From Clostridiales bacterium (GTDB taxonomy: Bacteria; Bacillota; Clostridia; Oscillospirales; Oscillospiraceae): a stretch of 64,000 nucleotides of DNA. Positions 1-7,680 of the stretch are shown here, piece after piece (position 1 is the first letter of the stretch; every line of letters starts with the position of its first letter). The notes below the pieces were generated by a model. It searched no databases. It saw only the letters and a list, made by a program, of their open reading frames with translations, and was not told the origin of the DNA. The position numbers and the translations under genes were made by a program. Where the stretch lies: the NCBI GenBank assembly GCA_022768185.1, contig JALEMS010000004.1, positions 29,092 to 93,091 on the forward strand. The letters run 5' to 3'.

Positions 1-4
1 TGAT

Positions 5-841
5 ATGCTCAGCTTTGAAGAGGCAGGAACGATTCTGGACGAGGCGGCGGACGCGCTGCCGGAGGAAATTTTTCAGGGACTCAACGGCGGCGTCAGCCTG
101 CTGCCGCGGCTGGTCACCGACGATGACGGCTTCTGCATCATGGGCCAGTATATCGTCGACTCGATGGGCCGCCGTGTGGAGATTTATTACGGTTCGTTTG
201 AGGACGTCCACGCGGAGGATCCGGACGACGTGGTGGCCTCTGAGCTGCGCAAAACGCTTTATCATGAGCTGACACACCATCTGGAGAATCGCGCCGGAGA
301 CCGCAGTCTTGAGCTGTGGGACGCGGCCTATAAGATGGCCGCGCTGGAAGACGCCGAGGCCGAGGCGCGGAATGCCCCGCCGCGCGAACGGGCACTCTGC
401 CGGATCGTTCATGCCCGGCAGGAGCACCTGCCCGAGATGGCACGGCTGGAGCGCCTGTGCTTCTCCGATCCGTGGCCGGAGCGCACGCTGGCGGAAAATC
501 TCACCGACGGATGCCGCAAGCTCTGCCTGGCCGCGCTGGAGGGCGGCGAGCTGCGCGGCTATATTCTGCTGCAGTACGTGCTGGATGAAGCGGAGATCTC
601 CAACGTCGCCGTCGATCCGGATGAGCAGTGCCGCGGCATCGGAGGACAGCTGGTATCGGCTGCGGCCAACATGTGCCGTAAAATGGGCATTCGTCTGATC
701 CATCTGGAGGTGCGCGAATCCAATGAGCCGGCCCGCCGGCTCTACACGCGGCAGGGCTTTGAAATCGCCGGTCGCAGAAAGCGCTATTACCGTTTCCCGA
801 AAGAGGACGCAATCCTTATGACAAAGAGGCTCGAAGCATGA
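5..841 (+). CDS. rimI: Zincin metallopeptidase domain fused to RimI N-acetyltransferase
   Basis: Residues about 1-125 resemble the small zincin family PF06262: an N-terminal helix, the phrase GLNGGV, and a metal site HELTH (HExxH) near residue 90. Residues about 130-278 are a GNAT acetyltransferase of the RimI type (ribosomal protein bS18 alanine N-acetyltransferase), with the acetyl-CoA loop QCRGIGGQL and the ending ARRLYTRQGFEIAGRRKRYY. RimI alone is about 150 residues, so this is a two-domain fusion in one open frame. The gene overlaps tsaD by 4 bases (ATGA), the usual rimI-tsaD coupling of the tRNA t6A operon. A TGA at bases 1-3 may end the upstream gene. The ATG at 5 starts directly on the zincin domain, but its ribosome binding site lies outside the window. 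The domain calls are firm; whether the metallopeptidase is active, and on what, is unknown. Confidence 0.85.
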   Translation: MLSFEEAGTILDEAADALPEEIFQGLNGGVSLLPRLVTDDDGFCIMGQYIVDSMGRRVEIYYGSFEDVHAEDPDDVVASELRKTLYHELTHHLENRAGDRSLELWDAAYKMAALEDAEAEARNAPPRERALCRIVHARQEHLPEMARLERLCFSDPWPERTLAENLTDGCRKLCLAALEGGELRGYILLQYVLDEAEISNVAVDPDEQCRGIGGQLVSAAANMCRKMGIRLIHLEVRESNEPARRLYTRQGFEIAGRRKRYYRFPKEDAILMTKRLEA

Positions 842-1839
842 TTATTCTCTCAGTTGAAAGCACCTGCGACGAAACCGCCGTCGCCGTCACGGAAAACGGG
901 CGGAACGTCCTGACCGATCAGATCTTCTCCCAGGCCCGCCTGCATGCCGTCTACGGCGGCGTGGTGCCGGAGATCGCCTCCCGCAGCCACGTGGAGGTCA
1001 TCAGCCAGCTGGCCGACCGCGCCGTCGCCGAGGCCGGCGTCACGCGCGGCGACATCGATGCGGTGGCCGTCTCCTACGCGCCGGGTCTCATCGGTGCGGT
1101 GCTGGTGGGCGTCAGCTTTGCCAAGTCCGCCGCGATGGCGCTGGGCGTGCCCATCATTCCGGTGCACCATATCCGCGGCCACATCGCCGCAAACTACATT
1201 GCCTTTCCGGAGCTGGAGCCGCCGTTTCTGTGTCTGGCCATTTCCGGCGGCAACACGATGATCGTCGACGTGCGCGATTATACCGACCTGCACGTGCTGG
1301 GTGCCACGCGCGACGACGCAGCCGGCGAGTGCTTCGACAAGGTAGCCCGCGTCCTGGGTCTGGGTTATCCCGGCGGCGCGCCGGTCGACCGGCTCTCACA
1401 GGGCGGAGACGACAAAAAATACCATTTCCCCATCGGTCACGTCGCGGATCATCCCTATGACATGAGCTTTTCCGGCCTGAAAACAGCCGTCATCAACCTC
1501 GTACACGGAGCAGAGCAGCGCGGTGAGGCGCTGGATGTCCCCTCGCTGTGCGCCAGCTTTTCCGCCGCAGTCAGCGCCAGCCTTGTGCCGCGCACCATGG
1601 CCGCCGCGCGCGAGCTGGGACGCGAGCGGGTGGCCGTCGCCGGCGGTGTGGCCGCAAATTCCCGCATCCGGCATGATTTTGAAGCCGCCGTGCGCGCTGA
1701 GGGAAAGCAGCTGTTTGTCCCGCCCTTGCGCCTGTGCGGCGACAACGCCGCCATGATCGGCTGCCAGGGCTATTATGAATACCGCGCCGGCCATACCGCC
1801 GGACCGGATCTGAACGCATACGCAACAATGGAGCTATGA
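838..1839 (+). CDS. tsaD: tRNA N6-threonylcarbamoyladenosine transferase TsaD
   Basis: TsaD (Kae1/YgjD) transfers the threonylcarbamoyl group to A37 of ANN-decoding tRNAs together with TsaB and TsaE. The 333-residue length is normal. It opens with the ASKHA-fold phosphate loop (ILSVESTCDET). The metal-binding histidines are H111 and H115 in VHHIRGH. AISGGNT and the late VAGGVAANSRIR with GDNAAMI are all TsaD signatures. It overlaps the upstream rimI fusion by 4 bases and is followed 4 bases later by radC, so the three are probably co-transcribed. Nothing looks odd in the protein. Confidence 0.96.
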   Translation: MIILSVESTCDETAVAVTENGRNVLTDQIFSQARLHAVYGGVVPEIASRSHVEVISQLADRAVAEAGVTRGDIDAVAVSYAPGLIGAVLVGVSFAKSAAMALGVPIIPVHHIRGHIAANYIAFPELEPPFLCLAISGGNTMIVDVRDYTDLHVLGATRDDAAGECFDKVARVLGLGYPGGAPVDRLSQGGDDKKYHFPIGHVADHPYDMSFSGLKTAVINLVHGAEQRGEALDVPSLCASFSAAVSASLVPRTMAAARELGRERVAVAGGVAANSRIRHDFEAAVRAEGKQLFVPPLRLCGDNAAMIGCQGYYEYRAGHTAGPDLNAYATMEL

Positions 1840-1843
1840 TTTT

Positions 1844-2521
1844 ATGGGTATACATGACGGACACCGTGCACGGATGAAACTGCAGATGATGGAACACGGC
1901 CTCGACACCATGAACGACCACGAGGTGCTCGAGCTGCTGCTGTATTATGCCATTCCCCGGCGGGACACCAACGAACTGGCGCACCGCCTGCTGGAACATT
2001 TCGGATCGCTGGCCGGCGTATTTGAAGCCAGCCCCCGGGATCTGCAGTCCGTCCCCGGCGTGGGTCAGCATGCCGCCTGTCTGCTTCATCTCATTCCGCA
2101 GGTCAATCGCCGCTATCTCATTTCCCGGGAAACACGAAGCTGCGGGTGCATCCTCAGCACGGCCGCAGACGTGCGCGACTACGTGCAGGCCCATCTGCTT
2201 TACGAGCGCAACGAGGTGGTCTACGCCGTCTGCCTGGATTCCTCCTTCCGCGTCATCAACTGCCGGAAGCTCAGCCAGGGCACGGTCAATGCCGTGGACA
2301 TCAGCATCCGCATGCTCATCGAGCACGTGCTCAATTGCAACGCCGTCTCCCTGCTGCTGGCGCATAACCATCCGGATGCGCCGGCCTTTCCCTCCGAAGC
2401 GGACATTGAGACCACGGTGCGTATCCGCACGGCGCTGGAAAACATCGGCGTCTATCTGCTTGACCACGTCATCATCGGCAGCGACAGCTATCTTTCCTTC
2501 TCCGAGAGCGGCTTGCTCTGA
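1844..2521 (+). CDS. radC: RadC family JAMM/MPN+ protein
   Basis: This 225-residue protein has the standard RadC layout: a helix-hairpin-helix-like N-terminal half (MGIHDGHRARMK, then LLELLLYYAIPRRDTNELAHRLL) and a C-terminal JAMM/MPN+ domain. The metal motif HNHPDAPAFPSEAD gives the two histidines, the serine and the aspartate of the zinc site. RadC proteins are widely conserved; their biochemical role is unsettled despite the historical link to DNA repair. It starts 4 bases after tsaD and has only a weak ribosome binding site, which suggests translational coupling. Confidence 0.93.
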   Translation: MGIHDGHRARMKLQMMEHGLDTMNDHEVLELLLYYAIPRRDTNELAHRLLEHFGSLAGVFEASPRDLQSVPGVGQHAACLLHLIPQVNRRYLISRETRSCGCILSTAADVRDYVQAHLLYERNEVVYAVCLDSSFRVINCRKLSQGTVNAVDISIRMLIEHVLNCNAVSLLLAHNHPDAPAFPSEADIETTVRIRTALENIGVYLLDHVIIGSDSYLSFSESGLL

Positions 2522-2598
2522 CCGGCCGGTCCCGCCGCATTGTACATATTTTCCTGCACCGTTCGGAGCATTTGGTTAAAACGTTATGCCAATTTTTC

Positions 2599-2645
2599 TG
2601 GACCTTTCTTCGACCTTATGCTACAATATTCCCAAACATGGGAAT
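2599..2645 (+). promoter_or_regulatory. Putative cooS promoter with adjacent dyad
   Basis: A weak -35 (TGGACC, 2599-2604) and a -10 (TACAAT, 2622-2627) are 17 bases apart. Just after the -10 lies a short inverted repeat, ATTCCC (2628-2633) and GGGAAT (2640-2645), which would sit at the start of the transcript. It could be an operator or a small leader hairpin. The remaining gap from 2522 to 2725 holds no reading frame I would support. Confidence 0.4.
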
Positions 2646-2725
2646 TTTTATATTGTCTTCCCATGCAGCGGCACGCCCGATACGGCGCTCCGCTGCTCAG
2701 TTTATTTGTTTGGAGGAATGTAAAA

Positions 2726-4642
2726 ATGAACAAGCCGATTTGCAGCAGCGCCGACAAACCCCTTGAGCAGTTTCTGTGCAGCTGCGGAGAAGATACCTCG
2801 CATCATCGCATGGTCACCCAGCAGAACAAGTGCGGCTACGGGCTGAGCGGCGTCTGCTGCCGTCTGTGCTCCAACGGCCCGTGTCGTCTCTCTCCGTCCA
2901 AGCCGAAGGGTGTGTGCGGCGCGGATGCGGACACCATTGCCTGCCGCGGCTTCCTGCGCTCCGTGGCCGCCGGCTCCGGCTGCTACATCCATGTTGTGGA
3001 AAACACTGCAAAGCGTCTGCGTGAGCTGGCACAGGCCCGCATCGCCGACGGCGGCGAGATGCCGCACCCCGAGGCCGTCGCAAAGCTGGCCGGCATTTTG
3101 GACATTCCCTGTGAAGGCTCCTGTGCGCAGACCGCGCTGGCCATCGCCGACGCAGTCCTGGCCGACCTGCGCAAGCCTGTCGACGAAAAGATGGAGCTCA
3201 CTGAAAAGATCGCTTTGCCCAAGCGCTACGAGGTCTGGAAAAAGCTGGGCATTCTGCCTGGCGGCTCGAAGGATGAAATCCTCAACGCCGTCGTCAAGAC
3301 GTCCACCAATCTCAACTCCGATCCCGTGGACATGCTCTTCCAGTGCCTGCGTCTGGGCATCTCCACCGGCACCTACGGACTGATCCTCACCAACCTGCTC
3401 AACGACATCATCATGGGCGCGCCGCAGATCTCGCTCGATCCTGTCGGTCTGCGCGTCGTTGACGCAGACTACATCAACATCATGATCACCGGCCACCAGC
3501 AGGCGATGTTCGCCGACCTGCAGGCCACCCTCGAAACCGAGGCCGTCCAGCAGGCCGCGCAGAAGCTCGGCGCAAAGGGCATGCGCATCGTCGGCTGCAC
3601 CTGCGTCGGACAGGACTACCAGTGCCGCTCCGCCTGCTACAACGGCATCTTCTGCGGCCACGCCGGCAACAACTACACCAGCGAGGCCGTTCTGCTCACC
3701 GGCTGTATCGACCTGGTCGTCTCGGAGTTCAACTGCACCATCCCGGGCATCGAGCCGATCTGCGAGAAGCTCGACATTCCCATGCTCTGCCTGGACGACG
3801 TTGCCAAGAAGCGCAACGCAAAGCTTCTGCCGTACTCTGATGAAAAGAAGGCCGACATCTCCGCCGAAATCGTCTCCGCCGCCCTTGCCGGCTACAAAAA
3901 CCGCAAGGCCCAGCTTACCGGCGAGCAGCCCGCTCCCGGCGAAAAGCGTGTCAATCCCATGGCCAATCACGGCTTTGACGGCTCCGTCACCGGCGTGAGC
4001 GAGGACACGCTCGTTCAGGTGCTCGGCGGCAGTCTCAAGCCGCTGATCGACGTGATCGTCTCCGGCAAGATCAAGGGTCTGTGCGCCATCGTCGGCTGCT
4101 CCAACCTCCGCGCCAAGGGCCACGACGTCTTCAGCGTGGAAATGGCCAAGGAGCTGATCAAGCGCGACATTCTCGTGCTCACCGCCGGCTGCACCAGCGG
4201 CGGACTGGAAAACTGCGGCCTGATGAACCTCGACGCCATTGAGCTGGCCGGCGACGGACTCAAGGAGGTCTGCAAGGCGCTGGGCGTGCCGCCCGTGCTG
4301 AACTTCGGTCCGTGCCTCGCCATCGGCCGCATTGAGCTGGCCGCCTGCGCGCTGGCCAAGGAGCTGGGCGTCGACCTGCCCCAGCTGCCCGTCGTCATCA
4401 GCGCGCCGCAGTGGCTTGAGGAGCAAGCGCTGGCAGACGGCTCCTACGCGCTGGCGCTCGGCTTCCCGCTCCACCTGGCGCTGGCTCCGTTTGTGATCGG
4501 CAGCGAAACGGCCGTCTCCGTGCTCACCGAGGGCCTCAAGGAACTCACCGGCGGCCACCTGTTCATCGACACCGAGGTAGCCTCCACCTGCCAGACCGTC
4601 GAGGACATCATCCTCGAAAAGCGCAAGGGCCTCGGCCTGTAA
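2726..4642 (+). CDS. cooS: Divergent anaerobic CO dehydrogenase-like protein (CooS family)
   Basis: The start at 2726 follows GGAGG at 2712-2716 and gives 638 residues, typical for CooS. The frame stays open back to 2540, but that extension has no homology and no ribosome site. The B/D-cluster cysteines are at C36, C44, C45, C48, C53 and C64. H257 and the later cysteines in FCGH, EFNC, IVGCSN, TAGCTS and FGPC match the Ni-Fe C-cluster ligands. Aligned without gaps to the Carboxydothermus CODH-II residues as I remember them, catalytic H93 is Tyr87, H96 is Val90, H99 is Asn93 and K563 is Gln567. The metal sites therefore look intact while the acid-base residues are gone. CO oxidation by this enzyme is doubtful, and the true substrate is unknown. 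It is followed 21 bases later by an [FeFe] hydrogenase with two ferredoxin-type clusters, a plausible redox partner. No cooC, cooF or acetyl-CoA synthase gene is nearby. Confidence 0.88.
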   Translation: MNKPICSSADKPLEQFLCSCGEDTSHHRMVTQQNKCGYGLSGVCCRLCSNGPCRLSPSKPKGVCGADADTIACRGFLRSVAAGSGCYIHVVENTAKRLRELAQARIADGGEMPHPEAVAKLAGILDIPCEGSCAQTALAIADAVLADLRKPVDEKMELTEKIALPKRYEVWKKLGILPGGSKDEILNAVVKTSTNLNSDPVDMLFQCLRLGISTGTYGLILTNLLNDIIMGAPQISLDPVGLRVVDADYINIMITGHQQAMFADLQATLETEAVQQAAQKLGAKGMRIVGCTCVGQDYQCRSACYNGIFCGHAGNNYTSEAVLLTGCIDLVVSEFNCTIPGIEPICEKLDIPMLCLDDVAKKRNAKLLPYSDEKKADISAEIVSAALAGYKNRKAQLTGEQPAPGEKRVNPMANHGFDGSVTGVSEDTLVQVLGGSLKPLIDVIVSGKIKGLCAIVGCSNLRAKGHDVFSVEMAKELIKRDILVLTAGCTSGGLENCGLMNLDAIELAGDGLKEVCKALGVPPVLNFGPCLAIGRIELAACALAKELGVDLPQLPVVISAPQWLEEQALADGSYALALGFPLHLALAPFVIGSETAVSVLTEGLKELTGGHLFIDTEVASTCQTVEDIILEKRKGLGL

Positions 4643-4663
4643 GCGAAAGCGAGGGTACAAATC

Positions 4664-6013
4664 ATGTTGATGGATCGTGTTAAGCCACGCGTCGTCCCGG
4701 TCGATCCCGACAATCCCGCGATTGTCAAAAATCACGACCTGTGCAGCAAATGCGGACACTGCTATGAGACCTGTGAGAGCGAGATCGGCGTGGCCGCCAA
4801 GTTCCGCTTCGGCACGGACGACACCTACAAATGCATTCACTGCGGCCAGTGCGCCGCAAGCTGCCCCGAGCAGGCGCTGACCGGCAAGAGCCAGTATCAG
4901 ATCGTCAGGACGCTGGTGAAGGACCCGACCAAGGTGGTCGTCTTCTCCACCTCTCCGTCGGTGCGCGTCGGCTTTGCCGACGGCTTCGGCATGGAGCCGG
5001 GCACCTTCTCGCAGGATCAGATGGTCGGCGCGCTGCGCCGGCTGGGCGCGGATTTTGTCTTCGACGTCACCTTCTCCGCCGACCTCACCATCATGGAGGA
5101 GGGCAGCGAGCTGCTCCGCCGCGTCACCACCGGTCAGGGCGTGCTGCCGCAGTTTACCAGCTGCTGCCCCGCCTGGGTCAAATACATGGAATACTTCCAT
5201 CCCGACAAGCTGGCGCACCTGTCCTCCGCCAAAAGTCCCATCGGCATGCAGGGCGCCATCATCAAGGGCTATTTTGCCGCGCTCAAGCGCATCGATCCGC
5301 GCAAGATCGTCAACGTCGCCGTCACGCCGTGCACGGCCAAGAAGTTTGAGATCACGCGCGAGGAGCTGTGCGACGCCGGCAAGTTCCTCGGTCTGCAGGA
5401 GACCATGCGCGATAACGACTATGTGATCACCACGCGCGAGCTGGTGCAGTGGTGCCGCGAGGAGGGCCTCAAGCTGGAGGATATCCAGCCCTCGAAGTTC
5501 GACAGCGTGCTCGGCGAGGGCACCGGCGCCGGCATGATTTTCGGCAACACCGGCGGCGTGATGGAGGCCGCGCTGCGCGCAGCCTACACGCTCGTGGAAA
5601 AGAAGCAGCCGCCTGCGGACTTCTTCCGTCTGCAGCCCGTCCGCGGTCTGGCCAACCGCAAGGTGGCCGAGGTCACCATCGGCGGCGTTCGCCTGAAGGC
5701 CTGCGTGCTCTACGGAACAGCCGAGGCAGAGCGTTTTCTCAGCGAGGACATGAGCGGCTATCACTTCGTGGAAGTGATGACCTGCCCCGGCGGCTGCATC
5801 GGCGGCGCGGGCCAGCCCAACTGCGGCGTCACCCCCGTGCCCGACGACGTGCGCGCCAAGCGCATCGCCAGCCTCTACGCAGCCGACGAGCGCGCCGAGC
5901 GCCGCAACTCGATCGACAATCCCGAAATCACCGACCTCTACGAAAAATTCCTCGGCGAGCCGCTCAGCGAACGCGCCGAGCAGCTGCTGCACACCACCTA
6001 TCACGCCAGATGA
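4664..6013 (+). CDS. [FeFe] hydrogenase with 2[4Fe-4S] ferredoxin domain
   Basis: This 449-residue protein has an N-terminal ferredoxin domain with two CxxCxxCxxxC motifs (C27-C37 and C57-C67) and then a full H-cluster domain. The three hydrogenase signatures are present: L1 TSCCPAW (165-171), L2 TPCTAKKFE (221-229) and L3 EVMTCPGGCIGGAGQP (about 370-385). In L2 the usual Met of MPC is Thr, and in L3 the usual Gly of GGGQP is Ala; I associate such changes with group B rather than prototypical group A enzymes. It makes or consumes H2 in exchange with ferredoxin-type electrons, in the cytoplasm (no signal peptide or membrane segment). It follows the CooS-like gene closely and shares its terminator at 6033, so the two probably work as a pair. 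The start at 4664 follows GAGGGT; a second ATG at 4670 is possible. Confidence 0.92.
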   Translation: MLMDRVKPRVVPVDPDNPAIVKNHDLCSKCGHCYETCESEIGVAAKFRFGTDDTYKCIHCGQCAASCPEQALTGKSQYQIVRTLVKDPTKVVVFSTSPSVRVGFADGFGMEPGTFSQDQMVGALRRLGADFVFDVTFSADLTIMEEGSELLRRVTTGQGVLPQFTSCCPAWVKYMEYFHPDKLAHLSSAKSPIGMQGAIIKGYFAALKRIDPRKIVNVAVTPCTAKKFEITREELCDAGKFLGLQETMRDNDYVITTRELVQWCREEGLKLEDIQPSKFDSVLGEGTGAGMIFGNTGGVMEAALRAAYTLVEKKQPPADFFRLQPVRGLANRKVAEVTIGGVRLKACVLYGTAEAERFLSEDMSGYHFVEVMTCPGGCIGGAGQPNCGVTPVPDDVRAKRIASLYAADERAERRNSIDNPEITDLYEKFLGEPLSERAEQLLHTTYHAR

Positions 6014-6032
6014 TCCGCAGCGATTCCCAAAA

Positions 6033-6072
6033 GCAAAGAACGCGCCGCCCTGCCGGGCGGCGCGTTCTTTGC
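6033..6072 (+). terminator. Terminator of the cooS-hydrogenase pair
   Basis: An 18-bp perfect inverted repeat (6033-6050 and 6055-6072) surrounds a 4-base loop. It contains the GC core CGCGCCGCCC and ends in TTCTTTGC, and it lies 20 bases after the hydrogenase stop. Confidence 0.85.
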
Positions 6073-6154
6073 AATCGGCAGGAGTTTTTCACAAGCGTTT
6101 CCGCCCGCCGCCGTGGAAATTGATGGAAAACCACGGCAGATTTCTTATCGTCTT

Positions 6155-6185
6155 TTGTCCAATGCTGTGGTAAACTGAGTATAAT
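6155..6185 (+). promoter_or_regulatory. Putative ddh promoter
   Basis: TTGTCC (6155-6160) and a perfect TATAAT (6180-6185) are 19 bases apart, a little long. The ribosome binding site AAGGAGG follows at 6193-6199. Confidence 0.5.
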
Positions 6186-6207
6186 TTGTTTTAAGGAGGC
6201 GTTGTTC

Positions 6208-7188
6208 ATGCGCATCGGTATTTACGGCTACGGCAACCTTGGAAAGGGCGTGGCACTCTCCGTCCGGCAGAACGCGGACCTGGAGCTGGCCGCCATCTTC
6301 ACGCGCCGCCCGCCTGAGCAGCTCAAGCAGCAGAATCCGGAGCTGCCCTTCGTTTCAGCAAGCGAGATCAACAACTGGAAGGACCGTATCGACGTGCTCG
6401 TCATCTGCGGCGGCAGCGCCACCGACCTGCCCGGCATGACGCCCGCGCTGGCAGAGCATTTTCATGTCATTGACAGCTTTGACACGCATGCCAACATCCC
6501 CGCACACTTTGACGCAGTAGACACGGCCGCCCGCGCCGGCGGCCGGCTGGGCCTGATCTCCGCCGGCTGGGATCCCGGCGTGTTCTCTCTCATGCGCACC
6601 TATGCCGGCGCATTTTTGCCCGACGGCTGCGTCAATACTTTCTGGGGACGCGGCGTCAGCCAGGGCCATTCCGACGCCGTGCGCCGCATCGACGGCGTGC
6701 TCGACGCCCGGCAGTACACCCTTCCCGTTCCGGCTGCGCTGGAGGCCGTACGCAGCGGGGACGCCCCGGAGCTGACGACACGCCAGCGCCATACGCGCGA
6801 ATGCTTTGTCGTGGCCGCCGAGGGAGCCGACCGCGCCCGCATCGAGCACGAAATCGTCACAATGCCCAATTATTTTGACGAATACGACACGACGGTGCAT
6901 TTCATCACGGCCGAGGAGATGGCGCGCGACCACGCTGCGCTGCCGCACGGCGGCTTCGTCATCCGCACCGGCCGCACCGGCGCGCAGCACGAGCACCGCC
7001 ACGTCATGGAGCTGCGCCTGCAGCTGGATTCCAACCCCGAGTTCACCGCCAGCGTACTGACCGCCTGCGCCCGCGCAGTCTGGCGCATGGCCGCGCAGGG
7101 CCGCACCGGCTGCATCACCATGCTGGATATTCCCCCGGCCCTGCTCAGCCCGCTGCCGGCGGAGGAGCTGCGCGCGCATCTGCTCTAA
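6208..7188 (+). CDS. ddh: meso-Diaminopimelate D-dehydrogenase
   Basis: Ddh reductively aminates tetrahydrodipicolinate directly to meso-diaminopimelate with NADPH and ammonia. This one-step route supplies lysine and the peptidoglycan cross-link residue. The 326-residue length fits the family. The N-terminus has the nucleotide-binding loop GYGNLGKGV, followed by VICGGSATDLP and SFDTHANIP and the substrate-domain phrase SAGWDPGVFSLMR. The ATG at 6208 lies 8 bases after AAGGAGG; the upstream in-frame TTG at 6202 is too close to that site. The gene stands alone between the terminator at 6033-6072 and the secG promoter. Confidence 0.95.
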   Translation: MRIGIYGYGNLGKGVALSVRQNADLELAAIFTRRPPEQLKQQNPELPFVSASEINNWKDRIDVLVICGGSATDLPGMTPALAEHFHVIDSFDTHANIPAHFDAVDTAARAGGRLGLISAGWDPGVFSLMRTYAGAFLPDGCVNTFWGRGVSQGHSDAVRRIDGVLDARQYTLPVPAALEAVRSGDAPELTTRQRHTRECFVVAAEGADRARIEHEIVTMPNYFDEYDTTVHFITAEEMARDHAALPHGGFVIRTGRTGAQHEHRHVMELRLQLDSNPEFTASVLTACARAVWRMAAQGRTGCITMLDIPPALLSPLPAEELRAHLL

Positions 7189-7222
7189 GCCCGGGAAATT
7201 TCCGGAAAAGCGAAAATTCTTC

Positions 7223-7251
7223 TTGAAAAGCGGAGTATGGTGTGCTATTAT
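7223..7251 (+). promoter_or_regulatory. secG promoter
   Basis: TTGAAA (7223-7228) and TATTAT (7246-7251) are separated by 17 bases, upstream of secG and after the ddh stop. Confidence 0.7.
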
Positions 7252-7309
7252 ATTTTTTGCTATGTGAATTGTGCGCGGACTTCCGCTTAAATCGAAAGGA
7301 TTGAACAAA

Positions 7310-7537
7310 ATGAATCTCGCTCTCACCATTATCCAGCTGCTCTCCTGTCTGTTTCTGATCGTCGTCGTCCTGCTCCAGTCCGGCAAGAGCGCGGGCCTGT
7401 CCGGCGCCATCTCCGGCGGCGCGGAGACCTTCCTTTCCAAGGGTAAGGCGCAGACGCTTGACACCAAGCTTGCCAAGATGACCAAGTGGGTCGCGCTGCT
7501 GTTCGTCATCCTGACGGTCGTGCTCAATATTCTGTAA
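7310..7537 (+). CDS. secG: Preprotein translocase subunit SecG
   Basis: This 75-residue protein has two hydrophobic segments (about residues 4-20 and 55-75) around the conserved cytoplasmic loop, VLLQSGKSAGLSGAISGG, which is diagnostic of SecG. SecG is an accessory subunit of the SecYEG membrane channel. The ATG at 7310 follows AAAGGA at 7295-7300. The gene has its own promoter and terminator, so it is monocistronic here. Confidence 0.95.
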   Translation: MNLALTIIQLLSCLFLIVVVLLQSGKSAGLSGAISGGAETFLSKGKAQTLDTKLAKMTKWVALLFVILTVVLNIL

Positions 7538-7552
7538 AATTGCGTTTCCGTG

Positions 7553-7582
7553 CGCCCCAGGCAAGGCCTGGGGCGTTTTTTT
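7553..7582 (+). terminator. secG terminator
   Basis: CGCCCCAGG (7553-7561) pairs with CCTGGGGCG (7567-7575), followed by seven T. This is a textbook intrinsic terminator. Confidence 0.92.
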
Positions 7583-7607
7583 GTGCAGACGTCCCCGCCG
7601 CCGGTAT

Positions 7608-7636
7608 TTGACATTCCCGGCGTTCTGACTTAAAAT
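7608..7636 (+). promoter_or_regulatory. ktrB-ktrA promoter
   Basis: A consensus TTGACA (7608-7613) and TAAAAT (7631-7636) are 17 bases apart, 45 bases before the ktrB start. Confidence 0.8.
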
Positions 7637-7680
7637 AGGATATCATTGTGCGTTTTACCGCGCGACAGAAAGGAGACCGT

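Noticed and set aside
2540..2725. N-terminal extension of the CooS-like protein
   Set aside because: No homology, it would cover the promoter, and the ribosome site at 2712 fixes the start at 2726.
2702..6004. Minus-strand open frame of 1100 codons opposite cooS and the hydrogenase
   Set aside because: It is the antisense shadow of two well-supported genes. Its composition (Ala, Gly, His, Asp-rich) is typical of an antisense frame in GC-rich DNA and no protein family is recognisable.
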